Shown: positions 44,601 to 62,768 of the stretch, piece by piece
How positions within the stretch are numbered: the first letter of the stretch is position 1
Layout of the letters: every line of letters begins with the position of its first letter
Assembly: GCF_022682495.2 (NCBI RefSeq)
Contig: NC_071397.1
Span: 6,725,082-6,789,081 of the forward strand
Direction: 5' to 3'
From: Desmodus rotundus
Lineage: Eukaryota; Chordata; Mammalia; Chiroptera; Phyllostomidae
DNA length: 64,000 nt
Program-made: the position numbers and the translations under genes
Notes under the pieces: model-generated
Told to the model about the DNA's origin: nothing
Seen by the model: the letters and a program-made list of their open reading frames with translations, nothing else
Databases searched by the model: none

Positions 44601-47600
44601 GTCAGTGCGACACAACCAGCCAGATGCAGCTGCCCTGCCGGGACTCGGGAAACTGCAGTGGGAATGGGGAGGAGAGGACAGACCCCGGAACCATTCTGTG
44701 AGCTGCGGGGGCAGACGGAGCCCTTGGCGCCGCTGGCCTCAGCTCTCCTAAGAGACATCTCTCCACCCTGAGGGTAGCAGGGAAACAGGACCCAGCTGGA
44801 AGAAGACTTCCCCAGAATTTCCTTCCAGAGTGAGCCTCCCTCCCAGGATGGAGGACGTCAGGAAGGGGTAGCATGAGGCACCTGACACCAGACCCTTCTT
44901 CCTGGAGGAGGAGAGGTTCAGAGAAGGGGACCTGGAACACAGGCTAGAAGGCACTGAGGATGTCTTAGCCCTCACCCCGCCCAGGACCCTCATTTCCCAG
45001 ACAGGAGCATGGAGTGAGGCCCCGAGAGGGGGTGTGTGAGGTGGCCTGGAGACAGTATGAGTTTTGGAATCAAACAGGTGAGAATTGATATCTCACTAGC
45101 TGTGCAACCTCAGGCAAATGGCTCGGCCTCTCTGAGCTTCAGCTTCCTCCTTAGTAAAATGGGGCGGCAGCCATGGCTCTAGGTTTCCCGATGAGCTAGC
45201 TCTTTGTTACTTTGGTAAAACCACATACCCGTATTCCAGGCTGGTTCTGTCTCCCAAGAAGTGAAGACAGGCACAGCTGCCTCCCTACCTTAAGGCCAGG
45301 GGTCAAAACAAAGGCACAGAGCTCCTTGAGCCCAGTGTGGTGGTGGTGCCTGTGGCCACTGCTCATTCATTCAGTGGACCTTCAGGTGCTGAGGCTGAGC
45401 TGGTGGGTCCAGCCACCCCTCCCTCCCACCCCACAGAATGTCCTCTACTGCCACCTGCTGGGCATGTGCCTCAGCTTTATTACGCAAGGATTTCTAGGGC
45501 CCTAGTCTTGCCCACGTTGAGTTAAATCACAGATTAAACCCCAGTTCTGGCCCTCGAGGCCATGCAGCCCATTCTTCCCGGTACTCAGAGTGTGGTTGCC
45601 AATTGTTTTCCAGTGGGGGGTTGGTGGGTGGTTTCCTTAGTCTCCCTCCAGCCTGATCCTCAAGGGCCCAGCCCAGGGGCAGTGGGAAGGTGGGTGTTTA
45701 TGGGGCAGAGTGAAGTGGGGAGGAGAGACCCTGGGGCAAGGACAGACTGGGGAGGGGGTCAGGGACTCCCCTTATCTGGTGAGCTCCAAGAAAGGAAGTT
45801 GAGCCTGTGGACATGTGAGGCCCTCCCAGTGCTGGTCACGATGGCCAGGAGTTCGACTTACAGCCTGAAGCTCTGCTTCAAACTCCAGCTGTCATTTTTG
45901 CTGGGCGACCTTAGCCTGATCACACAACAAAGGTGGGCTGACCCTGTCTTCTGGTCTTTGGGCATCAAGCCCCTACTGGGCCTGGAATGAAGCAGGTGCC
46001 CCGAGGACATGGCTAAGGGGGCAGACGAGTGGAGGGCCAGGCTGCTGAATCTCTAGCCACCCCTCCCAAGTGCCGCCTCTGGGAGTTCTCACCAATCACG
46101 TAGTCTCCGAAGCCCACGGTGCTGAGGGTGATGAAGGCGAAGTAGAAGCCTTCCACGTAACTCCAGCCCTCCATGTGGGAGAAGAGCAGCGGGGGTAGCA
46201 GCAGGAAGAGCAGGAGGCCCGAGAGGAGGGCGCCGGAGCCTGCCAGCCAGCGGGCCTTGGTTGGGTCCTGGGGGTGCACACAGCGCTCAGTCCCCACGTG
46301 GCCTCTGTCAGTGCAGGGGCAGGGAGCAGACAGCCTGGGGGTCCTGGGCTGCCACCAGTTAGAAGGAGGCTGCCCAGGGCCTCCCCACCTGGCTGTGTTC
46401 TCTGGGTTTCCAGCCAAGGCCTTGGTGCCCTGTGCCCTTCCTAACTACCAGATCCCACCACATCCCCCCCAGTGATGCGCTTTTATTACTAAAATCCGCC
46501 TTCTGGGCAGTGACCCCCCAATCCCACCACGTCCCCACCAGGAACTCTGATTCCTAGAAAGAGTCCTCCTGCCCCTCCACTGACCCTTGGGCCCCCATTC
46601 CCACCACAGCTGTCTTTTTCCACCAGACACTCCCCCCCCCCCCGCCCCGGGGGAACAGTGACTGCCCTGGCCATCAGTGATTCCAGCAGTGGCCCCTCAT
46701 TCCACAAGTGACCTTCCCCTCCCCTGTTCCCTTGCCCCTCACCTGCCAGGCGCCGCCCAGCCTGCGGGCGCAGCGGTGCACCCCCTGCTCCATGAGGTGC
46801 CCCAGGTGGTTGAGCACCACGAGGTTGAGTGGGATTCCCACCAGAGCAAAGAAGATGCAGAAGAGGCGGGCGGCCATCGTGTGGGGGCTCAGGTTGCCGT
46901 AGCCTGAGGGGAGACAAGGGCACTTCGGAGGATCTTTCCTTCGCTGGGGGTCCTCATTCCTAACCCACTTCCGAAGTGGCAGTTAGTGTTTGTCGAGGCC
47001 TTCCTGTCCTGTGCAGGCATGGTGCAGGGGGCCAATACCTCCATCCCCTCCTTCCAATGGGGTTGATGCCCCGTGTTTCACAGATCAGAAAACGTGCTCT
47101 AGGAGGCTCAGCTGTGTGTGTGAACTCCAACACATGAAGTGTGAGAGTCTGTCTTTCCTCTCTTCACTTCCTGCCTCTCTGGTGGGCAGAGGAATGTGGG
47201 GCAGGGGCACGGGAGGCTTTGGAGCCCCTGCCCCTCTGGAATTCAAGCTGCTGTGCCCAGGTGGCTCTCAGCACCAAAGGCAGGCCGCTCCTGCCCGACG
47301 AAGGACTCCTCTACCTGGTCATCTTGCTGGGGGACTCCTGTCGCCTGGCCAGGCCTTTCTCAGGACCTCACTGCAAGTCTGCGGCTCATCCCCATCCAGG
47401 CCCCTGCCTCCCCTCTGTCCTGTCACGGGTATCAGACCTGCTTTGCCGCCGAGGCTCTCCCCATCTCTCCTGCTCCTACTCGATGCTTCAAAGGTGCCCC
47501 CTCCACACACATCTCTTACACACCGCATTCTGTCTTGATAATCTGACTTCCAGAGGGTCCTAACACACCTGGGATCCTTCCCAAACCCCTCGGGAGAGAG

Positions 47601-50600
47601 GGTCAGAGGGTGGACCATCCGGTAACCTGGGGGAGGTGGTGGTTGGGCTTCTGTCATGAAGATAAGGGAGTGGGGGAGGCTAGGGGAGGGTGAGGTGTAC
47701 CTAAAAGGAGTCTATCAGTCTGGACATTCCCTCCTCTTCCATTCCCCTCCAGCCCTGTCTCCCCACTTCTTGGCCACCATTGTCTCGTCTTTCTCAAATG
47801 TGAAACAGATTCTATCATCCCCCGGGTTATTATCCTTTATGATTCCTCATGTCTGCTGTGGAGAGTCCAGACTTTCCTCCGGCCCATCACTGGTTCCCTG
47901 CTTTCTCAGTTCTGGCCACACTGCTGCCCTGCTGAACCCCCAGATGCCCTCGTGGCTCCGTGCCTTTGAACACGATACTCCCCCTACCAAAAGCATGCTT
48001 CCCTTCCTGCTTTGCCCACCTGCAAATGGCCCAGCGAGTCAAGTCCTGGCCCCCTGGTGTGGAGGAGTGGCTCCACCAACACTCTGCTTGGCTACTCCTT
48101 CTATGAGAATGGTTCGGTCCCATGTCTGCCACTCCTGAGGGTTGTGAGCCCCTTAAGAGCAGGGGCTGGGCCTTAATCATCTTTATATTCTCGACAACCA
48201 GCACAGGACGGACCCTCCATAGGAGCTCGCCGTATGTGTGTTGAATGAGTACAGATATGAATGAATGAATGGAAAATACAGGAGTGAATGTATAAATAGA
48301 TTAAACAGACAAACAGAACTCCTGAGGGGGTTGGGAAGGCTCCCTGGCACCCTGCCCTATATCACTGCTTAAAGTCCCCACGCCTGACCCCACGCTTAAC
48401 TTGCACTGTATTGAAACTGGTGGTTTACTCATCTGCCTTACTGAGGGTTCTCAGAGGATACGGTCCCAAGAGAGGCCACAGCATGTACTGGTGTAGAGGA
48501 TGGGTTTGGGAGTCAGAGTCATTTCCTGGGTTTGAATCCCAGCTCTGCCCCTCGCAGGCTGTGGGACCTGGGGCAAATGGCTTGAACTTTCTGAGCTTCT
48601 GTTTCTTCATCTGTAAAATGGGGGCCTCACAGTGTGGTATGGGAATGAAGGGAGGCTGTGGAGGTGTCCTGTAGATAGGAATGTGAACCCTCGAGCATCC
48701 AGTATACAGAAAGTGCTAAATAATTGTTTGTTGTGTGAGTGAATGGATGAATGATCGAACTCCACTGAGTCAGCTCTGGTCTGAGGGCATCGGAGGCCTA
48801 GTCCCGAGCCCCATCTATCTTCCCCTCTTGGCCTTTATGGGTCCCTCCTTGAGAGGAGGGAAGTCTCTTTGCTCTTGGCACCAGGAAGAGGTAAACGTCT
48901 TGGTAAACCTGTCTGCTGGCCTCCTGACCAGCTCCTCCTCCTCCAGCTGTGGGTCCCCTGGGGTCCCACCCTCCATCCCTGGGGGTCTTTGCATTCTAGC
49001 CGGGGAATGGCAGCATTTAGATTCTGAATCTGGGAGGCTTCCCTAGGTGCCTTTGCCTTTCAAAGGCTGACAAAAATGGGTTTTTCTCCTTCCCATCCTT
49101 CTCAGTCAGCCCTCAGGTCGGCAGACGAGGTGGATATCAATTCAGCCTGTTGAATGCTCGGTGGCCACGGCCCCCATGCCACCTGATCCCCCTCTCATTT
49201 CAGTGTATCTCCCATCTGTCGCCTCTTTTGCTTTGCTACTCCAGTCCTAAGACACCTCGCCCTACAAGGTGCTCTGCGGTTGGGCTCCCCTGTATCTCCC
49301 CAAAATCAATACTCAGTTCCAACGTTCTCCAGCCACCTGGTCCTCCTTATTGTTCCCCAAACACACCAGCCACGCTCTACTTGAGGCCTTTGCACATGCT
49401 GGTGGAGGGTGCTTTCCCCACTTATCTGCCTGGTTTGTTCCCTTATTTTGTTTATGTTTCTGCCTCAGTGTTACTGTATCAATGGCCAGCCATCTACAGC
49501 AGCGCCCACCTTCCATCACTGTCAAACTCCTTTCCCTGGCTTTATTTTTCTCTAAGCACCTCTTATAACCCAAATATTGTCTGAGTATCTGCTAGTTTGT
49601 TTTGGGCTCCCACACAGTAGAATGCCATCCCGCCAAGGGCAGGGACTCGCCAGCTTGCTCACCATTGTATTCCCAGCACCCAGACTATCTGGCCCACGCC
49701 AGGTACTCAGTCTTTTCGTTAAATGAACGAAAGGATGGCCAGACGTGTGAACAGATGAGCAAGCTGCGGGTGGGCTTGGAGGTGATGAACAATTTCAGGG
49801 CCCAGGCCCGTCCTGCTGGCCCAGGAGCGTTGTATGCCTGTCAGACCCTGTTTCATTCTAGGCCTTCGAAAGCACAGCCTTTACAGGGTGCTGGGCCGAA
49901 GGTACTGGAAAGAGCAACGCAGTCCCTCAGCTAGGCTCCAAATCCTAACTCTGCTGCTCACTAGCTCTGTGATCTCGGGGAAGTGTGCACTTCTCTGTGC
50001 CTCAGTTTCCTCATCTGTGGCATAATAATAATAAACCCTGTCCTTGGAGTTTGGACCCTATGGACAAAATGCGAGTGGGGCAAGGTCCCCCTTTATCTGC
50101 CCCTCTTCCCCTCAGACAGCAGAACAAAGCAGAGGGGAGGGGGCAGGGAAATAGACCAGGCGAAGCCCTGTAGAGTTGGGAAGAGACATCCTGTGGGATT
50201 CTGAATTCGGGCGGCCAAAGCCATAGGCCTGGGGCAGACGGCGTGGTCAGTGTGGGGTTCAGAGACCTACGACCCCCACGCATGTGACCGTGCATCAACA
50301 CCCTGGCACCGTGGAACTCAATGCATGCTGGCAAGAGGGGTACTTTTGGAGTTCATCAGTGTGTCAGCGTTTGCCGTGTCCCACTGAATGCTGGGCCTTG
50401 TCCCAGATCCTGGGGGCATAGAGATGAGTACATATCATCCTGGCTGGTCCTTCCAGGGCACATGGTCCATGGAGTGGGAGGGGCCTTCCAGAATGCTTGC
50501 CTCAAGTTGCAGCATCGTCCAAGCTCCTGTGTAGCCCTGAGACCTGCTTCCAAGAAGCTGATCTCAATCTAGATCAAAAGTTTGGCTGATTTAAAAGTAG

Positions 50601-53600
50601 ATGGGGAGTCCCCTGGGTGCTCCCACCTGGCTCCTCTCTGGGAGGACAGAGCCTGGAGTGCTGCTTTCCTGGGGAGAGGAGCCTGGCTGGGGTGAGCTGG
50701 TGGAGGTAGCCTGAGACACAGGTGGTGTCAGCCTGCCACCTGCCGGTGATTCTGGTGTCATGCAGGGCCAGGGCAGGAGGATGCAGCCACTTATTTCCTG
50801 GGTCCAGAGCTGGGGTGACTAAGGCTGCTCCTCACAAAAGCCCTCAGGTGAGACAAGTCCCACCTTTGCTCTTTCCACCAGGGCTAGAGAAACGGGGGTG
50901 GCAGGGTGGGGAGATCTGGCCCAGGTGTCCTGGGTGTGAGGGAGGAAGGGGGCTTGGAGAGGATAGTAATGGGATGAGGTGGTGCCTTTGTGAGCCGAGG
51001 AGCGGCCTCCAGGAGTGGCCACTTCTCCCCAAAGGCCGAGAACAGGTCAGGTCGAAAGGCTGGTTTTGGATTTCTCTCCCCTCTTCCTCACCTCCCCACC
51101 CTCAGCCATGGTACGTCCCTCCCCCAACTACTCCTGGGCTCAGTGTTGGGTGGGTTTGACCAAGGAGACCAGGGCACATTCAGCACCTGGAGTAGCTTTA
51201 CTCCTGCACGGGGGAGACCCTCTGCTTCCCGAGGGGTTGCGGGAGGCAGAATCCCCTGCAGCTGTCCATGCTTCTTAACCGGACCTTGCCCAGAAACTCC
51301 GGAGGACACTGGTGAAATGCAGCACCTGATACGGCAGATCTGCTGGAAGCCTGAGATTCTGCTCCCAGGTGGTGCAGCACTGCAGGGACCACCTACCCTC
51401 GGAGTCCTGAGGGTAGCCTGGTAACCTCGTCACCCCTTCAGAAGGCACTGGCCCCTGTCCCTGAGGGGGAGGCCCGCTCCCCAGCCCCGCCCACCTGGCC
51501 CCATCCTGCTCTTACCAATGGTGGTGATGGTGGACACGGAAAAGAAGAAAGAGCCCATGAGCTCCCAGCGTCCCATGCTGGTGGTGTTGCCGAGGACGAT
51601 GTCCCCACTTTGGTATGCTTGCACGATGCCCTGGGGGAGGAGGCTGCAGTGACCACCGGGCTCTGCGGTGCGACTGGGCTCCTGCACCCAAACCCACGTG
51701 CATGTATGTGCACACGCACACACAGGCACACACACGCTCATGGCCGATCCTCACAACCACTGAGGCCAGACTGGCCTGGGCCACGAGGCACTTCCCCTCC
51801 AACCTGGGCCCCCCTGGGGCAGGAAAACAGGGGGGCAGCTCCCTCCCTCCTCTTTGCCCCAGAGCCAGGGCAGCCCAGGATAGCTCACTGGCTGGAAGAA
51901 CACCATTTTCTTCTCTGCTCCCTCCTGTTCTTGCAACAAGCCCTGCCAGGCATGACATGTGGTGTTTTAGGGGACACGAAGATGAAAGAGACATGACCTC
52001 AGCCCTCAGTGGGACAGAGGCAAACTGAACTCTAATGTGGTGTGGTCAATGCAACTTTAAGGCAGTGCAACTGCGTGATGATGGGCAGGACACTCAGCCT
52101 CTCTGTGCCTCAGTTTTCCTATCTGCAAAATGGGAACACTAACAGCACCTACACCATGGAGTTGTGAGGGCCCAATGAAGTACTAGGTGTAAAGACTTAG
52201 AACAGTGCCTGGACGTGGTAAATGTTAGTGATGGTTGTCATCATCATTATTACAAATATAATGCCGGGGGAATACAGAGAGGAAAGGTGTTCATTCTGAT
52301 GGGGCTAGGGGAAGAGGCTTCAAGGAGCGGATGATGTTTTAGTTGGGCCTTCCTTGAGGGTCAGACGGGATTCTCCCAGTGGAAGGACATTTAGGTAGAT
52401 GGCAGGGCTGCACCTGGGATCTCAAATAGGGGGATGGAAAGGTCTTTGGGAGCCAGGCCGTGCTTGGCTCTGCCACGCCAGGGGTGACAGGCCTCTTCCA
52501 AGGCCACTGAGCAAAGGAGAGGCAAGCTCAGGTTGTATGCTCTATGGCAGCTGGCAGCGTAGAAGATGTTGGCAGACTGGAAGAGGAAAGACACCTGCAG
52601 GGGTGAGTGACGGAGAGGGCCTGGCCTGCATCCTGGCACGGAGTGGCCCAGGAAGAACAGAGAGGAGATATTCAGAAGCCCAGCCCTCTGGCCTTATTTG
52701 GTGTGGATAATGAGGGAAAAATGTGGATGTGAGGCCGGTGGAGGAGGAGGGCTGCCTGGTCTTGACCTTGGGGGAACTTTATGGCTGCTAGGAAGTTGCA
52801 TGTACCTGTCTGGACTCAGGGGGGAGATCTGGGTGGGAGACACCATATCCTTGTTCCTGGGGATGAAACCAGAGGACGGCGCGAATGGCGTGAAGCAGAA
52901 GGGGGCTGGAGGGGGAAGTGTGTGGAGAGGAAAGCCTTGCTGGAAACACCCACATGCGCAGGTGCACCAGCAGTCCTGGTGGTTCACAGCCCCAGCTTCT
53001 CGGCTGTGTAGCTGTGTGTGTGTTTAACCTCTCTGAGCCTGTTTCCTCATCTCTAAAACTGGGGTGACAACAATGGCGCCTATCTGCTAGGTAGGTGAGG
53101 ATGGAACAAGTTAACACGCGAGGGACGGTGCTTGACACCCAGAAAGTGCTACACAGAAGCATTCGTATTATTATCACCCCATCATTGTCATTTTCCCTGG
53201 GCCCAGGGAAGTTGATCTCCTTTGCAAGGGGAGTGGCACAGAGCCCCCAGGACCACCAGGCAGAGGACTGTAGAAGGTTAGAGGTGGGCAATGGAGCAGC
53301 TATGTCAGGTCTTTAGTGGAGATGGTCCTTGCCCTGCCCAGCTCCAGGCCCAGCTGAGCTTCAGTCCAAGGGCTCAGGACTCCACCTCAGTTCAGGTGCC
53401 CAGGTTGCAGGCCCTGCCCTCTGGGAGGGGATTTTGGACTGGAGGGCAGCTGTCTGGGCTTCCGGACAAAGCCAGGGCCTGGGATGTTAATGCATTCTCC
53501 AAATCCAAGCAGCTCCTAGCCCAGCATCGCCTACGCTGCGTGGGAGGACACCTTCAGCCAGCCTCCGCGCCCAGCCCCAAGAAGGCTCTCATGCTCTCCC

Positions 53601-54710
53601 TCCTCCCAACGCCCGGCTGGGTCCCCATCCTTGGTCCTTAGGAAGTCCTGCATCCTCCGGCCCACCGCTCCCTTCTGCCCTTCCAAGTCTCTGCACCCAG
53701 CCAGGTGTCCCAAAACGTGGGGTGAGCCAAAGAGCGCCCCGGCACCCTCCCCTCCTTTTCTCTGACCCAGGTCCGCGCACTTAGAGCCCCAGGACCCTGG
53801 CACGCGCGCCTGGGCCCCATTCCACCACCATCGGGACACGCGCGCTCTGAGTTCCTTTCCCCCCCAGACCCAGAGGGTCAAGCCCGTGTTTTTGCTCATT
53901 CTTAGGCTCCGCGCAGCGCCTCCTGTCGCCCTCGCCCCTAATTCTCATATTTGCACCCAGAGTCTGTCGAAGGGGCCAGGCATGCCCTTCCGTTCTTCTC
54001 CCGCGGTCCGACCCCGACACAGCGCCGCCGGGTCCCAGTTTGACTCCCTCCCTGCCACCTCCCAAGCTGGCCAAGAGGACCCTGCCCCTGTTCTGACTCC
54101 CGGGTGGCTCTGGAAGCTCGTGACTCGGGTAAGAGCGCCCCCAGGCGTCCTCATCCCCAAATTCGGTGTTTGCACCGAGAAACTCTCGACCGGGCTGATC
54201 CTGCCCTCTCGCCCTTACAGGGCTCATAGCGCGGCTGGGCGCGGCGCGTTCCTCCCGCTGGAGCGGAGGACTTTCCCGGGCTGCTCAGCCCAACCCACAC
54301 ACGCGGCCCTCGTCGTCCCTGTGTCTAGACCCTCGATCTTTCTTTTGGAGAAGAGCTCCCGGCGTTTTCCTGTCCTGAGCCAGGGCGTGCCCTGTCGCCC
54401 TCTGCCCGCCATCCCGTGCTTCCCTGTCCCGGATCTCCCCGCCGCGCCCGGGCCGGCCCCGCTCGTCCCTGACCCGGATCAGCGAGTCCAGCGCCGGGCT
54501 GTCCAGACACGTGAAGTTCCGAAGCAGCGCCCACTTGTCGCGCTGGAATTTCGCGCTGGAATCCTTCGCCGCGGGGCTCTCCAGCATCCAGAACACGCCA
54601 GTGCCCAGTGCCAGGTAGGCCAAGTAGGTGAGTAGCAAGAGCACGATGCCTGGCACCACGCAGCCCTGGGCCTTGCCCTCGGGCGCTGCCCGGGCTCTCT
54701 GCCTGCACAT
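41411..54710 (-). CDS. KCNK17: KCNK17 (TALK-2, K2P17.1) potassium channel, five coding exons
   Basis: Joined CDS: 54710-54474, 51630-51516, 46903-46743, 46267-46093, 41691-41411; 969 nt, 322 aa, intact frame, all introns GT-AG. The product is a plasma-membrane two-pore-domain K+ channel that opens at alkaline external pH and works as a dimer. M1 is near residues 21-41, followed by the extracellular cap with N65-F-T and C68 (cap Cys). Pore filter 1 is TTIGYGN (115-121). M2 is in exon 3 and M3 in exon 4 (LLSGLLLFLLLPPLLF). Filter 2 is TVGFGD (221-226), and M4 follows. Lys242 (in WYKN) is the expected pH sensor. The start is chosen because MCRQRARAAPEG aligns with the human start. The C-tail ends ...EPS-stop; from memory the human protein (332 aa) is 10 residues longer. 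It is distinguished from KCNK16 by sequence and by being downstream of it. Confidence 0.96.
41692..46092 (-). other. KCNK17: KCNK17 intron 4
   Basis: 4.4 kb. It contains an L2-like remnant at about 42250-42560 (gggccttcgcacttgctgtc, cagttcagatgtcactcccc), a CpG-dense candidate element at 43060-43420, and a sense MIR at about 45050-45175 (cctcaggcaaatggctcggc). ORFs such as 43875-44561 have no domain support. Confidence 0.8.
43060..43420. promoter_or_regulatory. Candidate cis-regulatory element in KCNK17 intron 4
   Basis: A short CpG-dense, non-repeat stretch with many factor-like motifs close together: ggattagg (PITX/OTX-type), tgattggg (CCAAT box), cctggcaacgg (RFX half-site-like) and gcaattgcgg (C/EBP-like). 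It lies away from any exon. Function is inferred from composition and motifs only. Confidence 0.35.
46093..46267 (-). CDS. KCNK17: KCNK17 exon 4 (residues 172-229 plus part of 230)
   Basis: 175 nt, acceptor cccccag, donor gtgaga. It encodes DPTKARW, M3 (LLSGLLLFLLLPPLLF), the [19 protein letters not shown] pore helix and the second filter VGFGDYVI. Confidence 0.95.
46743..46903 (-). CDS. KCNK17: KCNK17 exon 3 (residues 118-171)
   Basis: 161 nt, acceptor tcccctcag, donor gtgagg. It completes the filter (YGNL), then M2 ([20 protein letters not shown]) and the M2-M3 linker ending GGAWQ. Phase 0 at its end. Confidence 0.95.
46904..51515 (-). other. KCNK17: KCNK17 intron 2
   Basis: 4.6 kb. It holds L2-like text at about 47730-48250 and 49150-49730 (gaggcctttgcacatgctgg), a sense MIR at 48480-48740 (gggtttgaatcccagctctg, catctgtaaaatgggggcct) and another at about 49905-50040 (tgtgcctcagtttcctcatc). 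No coding exon is recognised in it. Confidence 0.8.
51516..51630 (-). CDS. KCNK17: KCNK17 exon 2 (residues 80-117 plus part of 118)
   Basis: 115 nt, acceptor ccccccag, donor gtaaga. It encodes the second cap segment with an N-glycosylation site at N94 (NTT), the first pore helix (GSFFFSVSTITTI) and the first base of the Gly codon of the GYG filter. Same length and phase as KCNK16 exon 2. Confidence 0.95.
51631..54473 (-). other. KCNK17: KCNK17 intron 1
   Basis: 2.8 kb. It holds a (ca)-rich tract near 51700-51735, a sense MIR at 52050-52260 (tgtgcctcagttttcctatc), L2-like antisense text at 52270-52640, and a MIR at 53020-53185. Its first 900 bases (high coordinates) are part of the exon 1 CpG island. 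Confidence 0.8.
53510..54620. promoter_or_regulatory. KCNK17: CpG island over KCNK17 exon 1 and start of intron 1
   Basis: CpG is frequent throughout (for example cacgcgcgcctgg near 53800, gcgcggctgggcgcggcgcg near 54228-54247, ccgccgcgcccgggccggcc near 54440). The surrounding DNA is CpG-poor. The island lies downstream of the start codon more than upstream of it. No TATA box was found upstream of the start on the minus strand. Confidence 0.7.
54474..54710 (-). CDS. KCNK17: KCNK17 exon 1 coding part (residues 1-79)
   Basis: Encodes MCRQRARAAPEG, the first membrane helix (GIVLLLLTYLAYLALGTGVF) and the cap helix with NFTC. It ends ...LDSLIR at CGG, donor GTCAGG, phase 0. A second in-frame ATG 36 bases upstream (54746) would add MAPGSSLLVCPP; neither ATG has a strong Kozak -3 base. 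Confidence 0.95.
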
Positions 54711-55074
54711 AGGAGGACAGACAAGGAGGCTGGAGCCGGGAGCCATGGACGGAGGTGGAAATCGGCGTTTGGTTGTCCCTTCTCCGGCTAACGGTTGCCT
54801 GTGCCCAGTTTTCTCAGTAAAGGAGGCGCGTGCTGGACAGCCCTGCCCTACCCTGCACCGGGATCCAATCCCAGGGGCAAAAAGAGGCCCTGAGCTGTGG
54901 CATCTAGCCCCGCCTCGAATGTGTATGGAGTGCCCACCCCCCCAGGCCCAGCTGGGGAGAAGGGGAGGGCTTCTGGGTGATTGCAGGCGCTGAGAAGAAA
55001 GGGGTCCAGAGGCCTCAGCTGTCCTGGAGCAAACAGTGGGAGGGACTCCTGGAGACCACACTCAGAGGGAAGAG
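54711..55074 (-). promoter_or_regulatory. KCNK16-KCNK17 intergenic gap with KCNK17 promoter/5' UTR
   Basis: About 360 bases separate the inferred KCNK16 cleavage site from the KCNK17 ATG, so the KCNK17 core promoter and 5' UTR must lie here or overlap the KCNK16 3' UTR. No TATA box is seen. Confidence 0.5.
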
Positions 55075-55095
55075 AAAGTAGAAGCCAAGTTTATT
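55075..55095 (-). terminator. KCNK16: KCNK16 poly(A) signal
   Basis: AATAAA on the minus strand at 55095-55090 is followed about 30 bases on by a GU-rich stretch (tgagtgtggtctcc), the usual cleavage arrangement. It would give KCNK16 a 3' UTR of about 1.5 kb that ends about 340 bp before the KCNK17 start-codon region. Confidence 0.6.
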
Positions 55096-56609
55096 GTCGT
55101 AGGGCCCCTGCCTGAGTCCTTGGGCCCTGGGACTATCTCCAGGGTTTGCTGCCTTTCAAGTCCTCCCTGGATCTCTCACACCATCATCCTTTCCTTTGTG
55201 TACCCAAAGACAAGGACCGCAGCTGATCCCCACTTGTCCGTGCACTTGGAAGGCAGAGGAGCCTTGACCAGTGGGCTTGTCCATTCCCTAGTTCTGAAGA
55301 GACCCCTAACTCCCTCCTCTACCCAGAATGGAGGAAGGGTCCTGGGTGGGTAGTCCCCAGGGATCCTCAGCTTCAAATCAGGAAGTACTGGGATGTAACC
55401 TAGGTCTCTCTTGCTGCTATAGATCCTTCCCTGGGTGTCCCACTTGGACCCTCCTCTGCTTCACAGCCCTTGCCTCAGGCCCGTCCAGAAGTCCCCGGCC
55501 ACTTATGGGCCTGCCATGCTGGCAGCATCCTGGGAAAGGTAGGGGACCAGGTTTGCAGTCCTTGGTGAGGCCGGGCCTTGGGACAGACTGGTCTAACTCT
55601 GTTCTCTCCTTCTGGCCAGAGGTGTCGCAATCTGGCAGGAGAAAGGCCAAGCAGCAGAACTTGTTCCCAAGGGGAGGCTGTGCCTCCATGCAGCTCATTT
55701 CCTGAAAGTCTCCTGGGATCTGCTGACTCTCCATTTTCCCAGGGAAACATGTGTTTGAAAAGGCTCTTAAGAAGACAGGATCCCCGAGAGGGTGATGAGG
55801 TCAAGGGGTGCCCTGGTTGGGGGAGTCAAGGAAGACCATGCCCAGGAAAGTGGGAGGGACACCCAAGACCCCCTAAGCCTTGTTCACTGACAGCTCTAGA
55901 CTTCTAGGCAAGAGGCACCGGTAGACCTTGAGAGGCAGCTTGCCTGCCCCTCAGTGTAGCTTCCTGAGGGAAGAGATCTTATTCGCACTAAGATGTGCCA
56001 AGGTCCCTGCCCCTTTCCTTCCCCCTCCCTGCCAGCCATTCCCAGGGGCTCTCTCATACCCTGGTCTGCTCTTGTCATAGCATTTTGAGTACTGGGTTGG
56101 GTGGGGTTTCCTCTCTACTTGGCTAGTCCTCCCACTCAACTAAATGCACATGGAAGGCAGGAACTTTCTTTCTTGTACCCCAGAGCCTGACACAGCGCCC
56201 GACACAGAGTGGGGCCCAGACCAGTGCACGCACCCAATGAGGCAAAAGTAAAGTCACCCTTTGTTTGCATCTTGTATGAGGTCTCCTGGGAGAGGGTGTG
56301 AGCAGGACAATGGGGATTTGGCCACAGCGATCCATGCCTGGTCACTTGGGAGGAGAAAAGGGCAGGGGCTCTGAGACAATGGCATACATCTCGCTTACAC
56401 ACATCTGTCATTGATGCTGTCTTGACATCTCCTTTCTGTTATTTTCTTGGACATGCCTGCCTCCTTTGTTTTTCCAGTGAGCTCCAGCAACCAGTCCTGG
56501 CTGGGAAATGAGTGGATTGGGAGAGAGGAAGAGGTGAGGTGGGAAGTCCAGAGGGGGTATGGGCTGGGCAGGGGAAGCTGGGAGGGGCTCCAGGGGCCAC
56601 TGGAGGGCC
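55096..56609 (-). other. KCNK16: KCNK16 3' UTR (inferred)
   Basis: Runs from the TGA to the AATAAA at 55095-55090, with no earlier AATAAA on the minus strand that I could see. Contains no recognised repeat except short low-complexity patches. Confidence 0.5.

Positions 56610-62768
<6,159 letters not shown>

Noticed and set aside
53886..54635. 249-codon plus-strand ORF, among the longest here
   Set aside because: It lies opposite KCNK17 exon 1 in the CpG island, where high GC removes stop codons. It has no domain and its text mirrors the minus-strand gene region.
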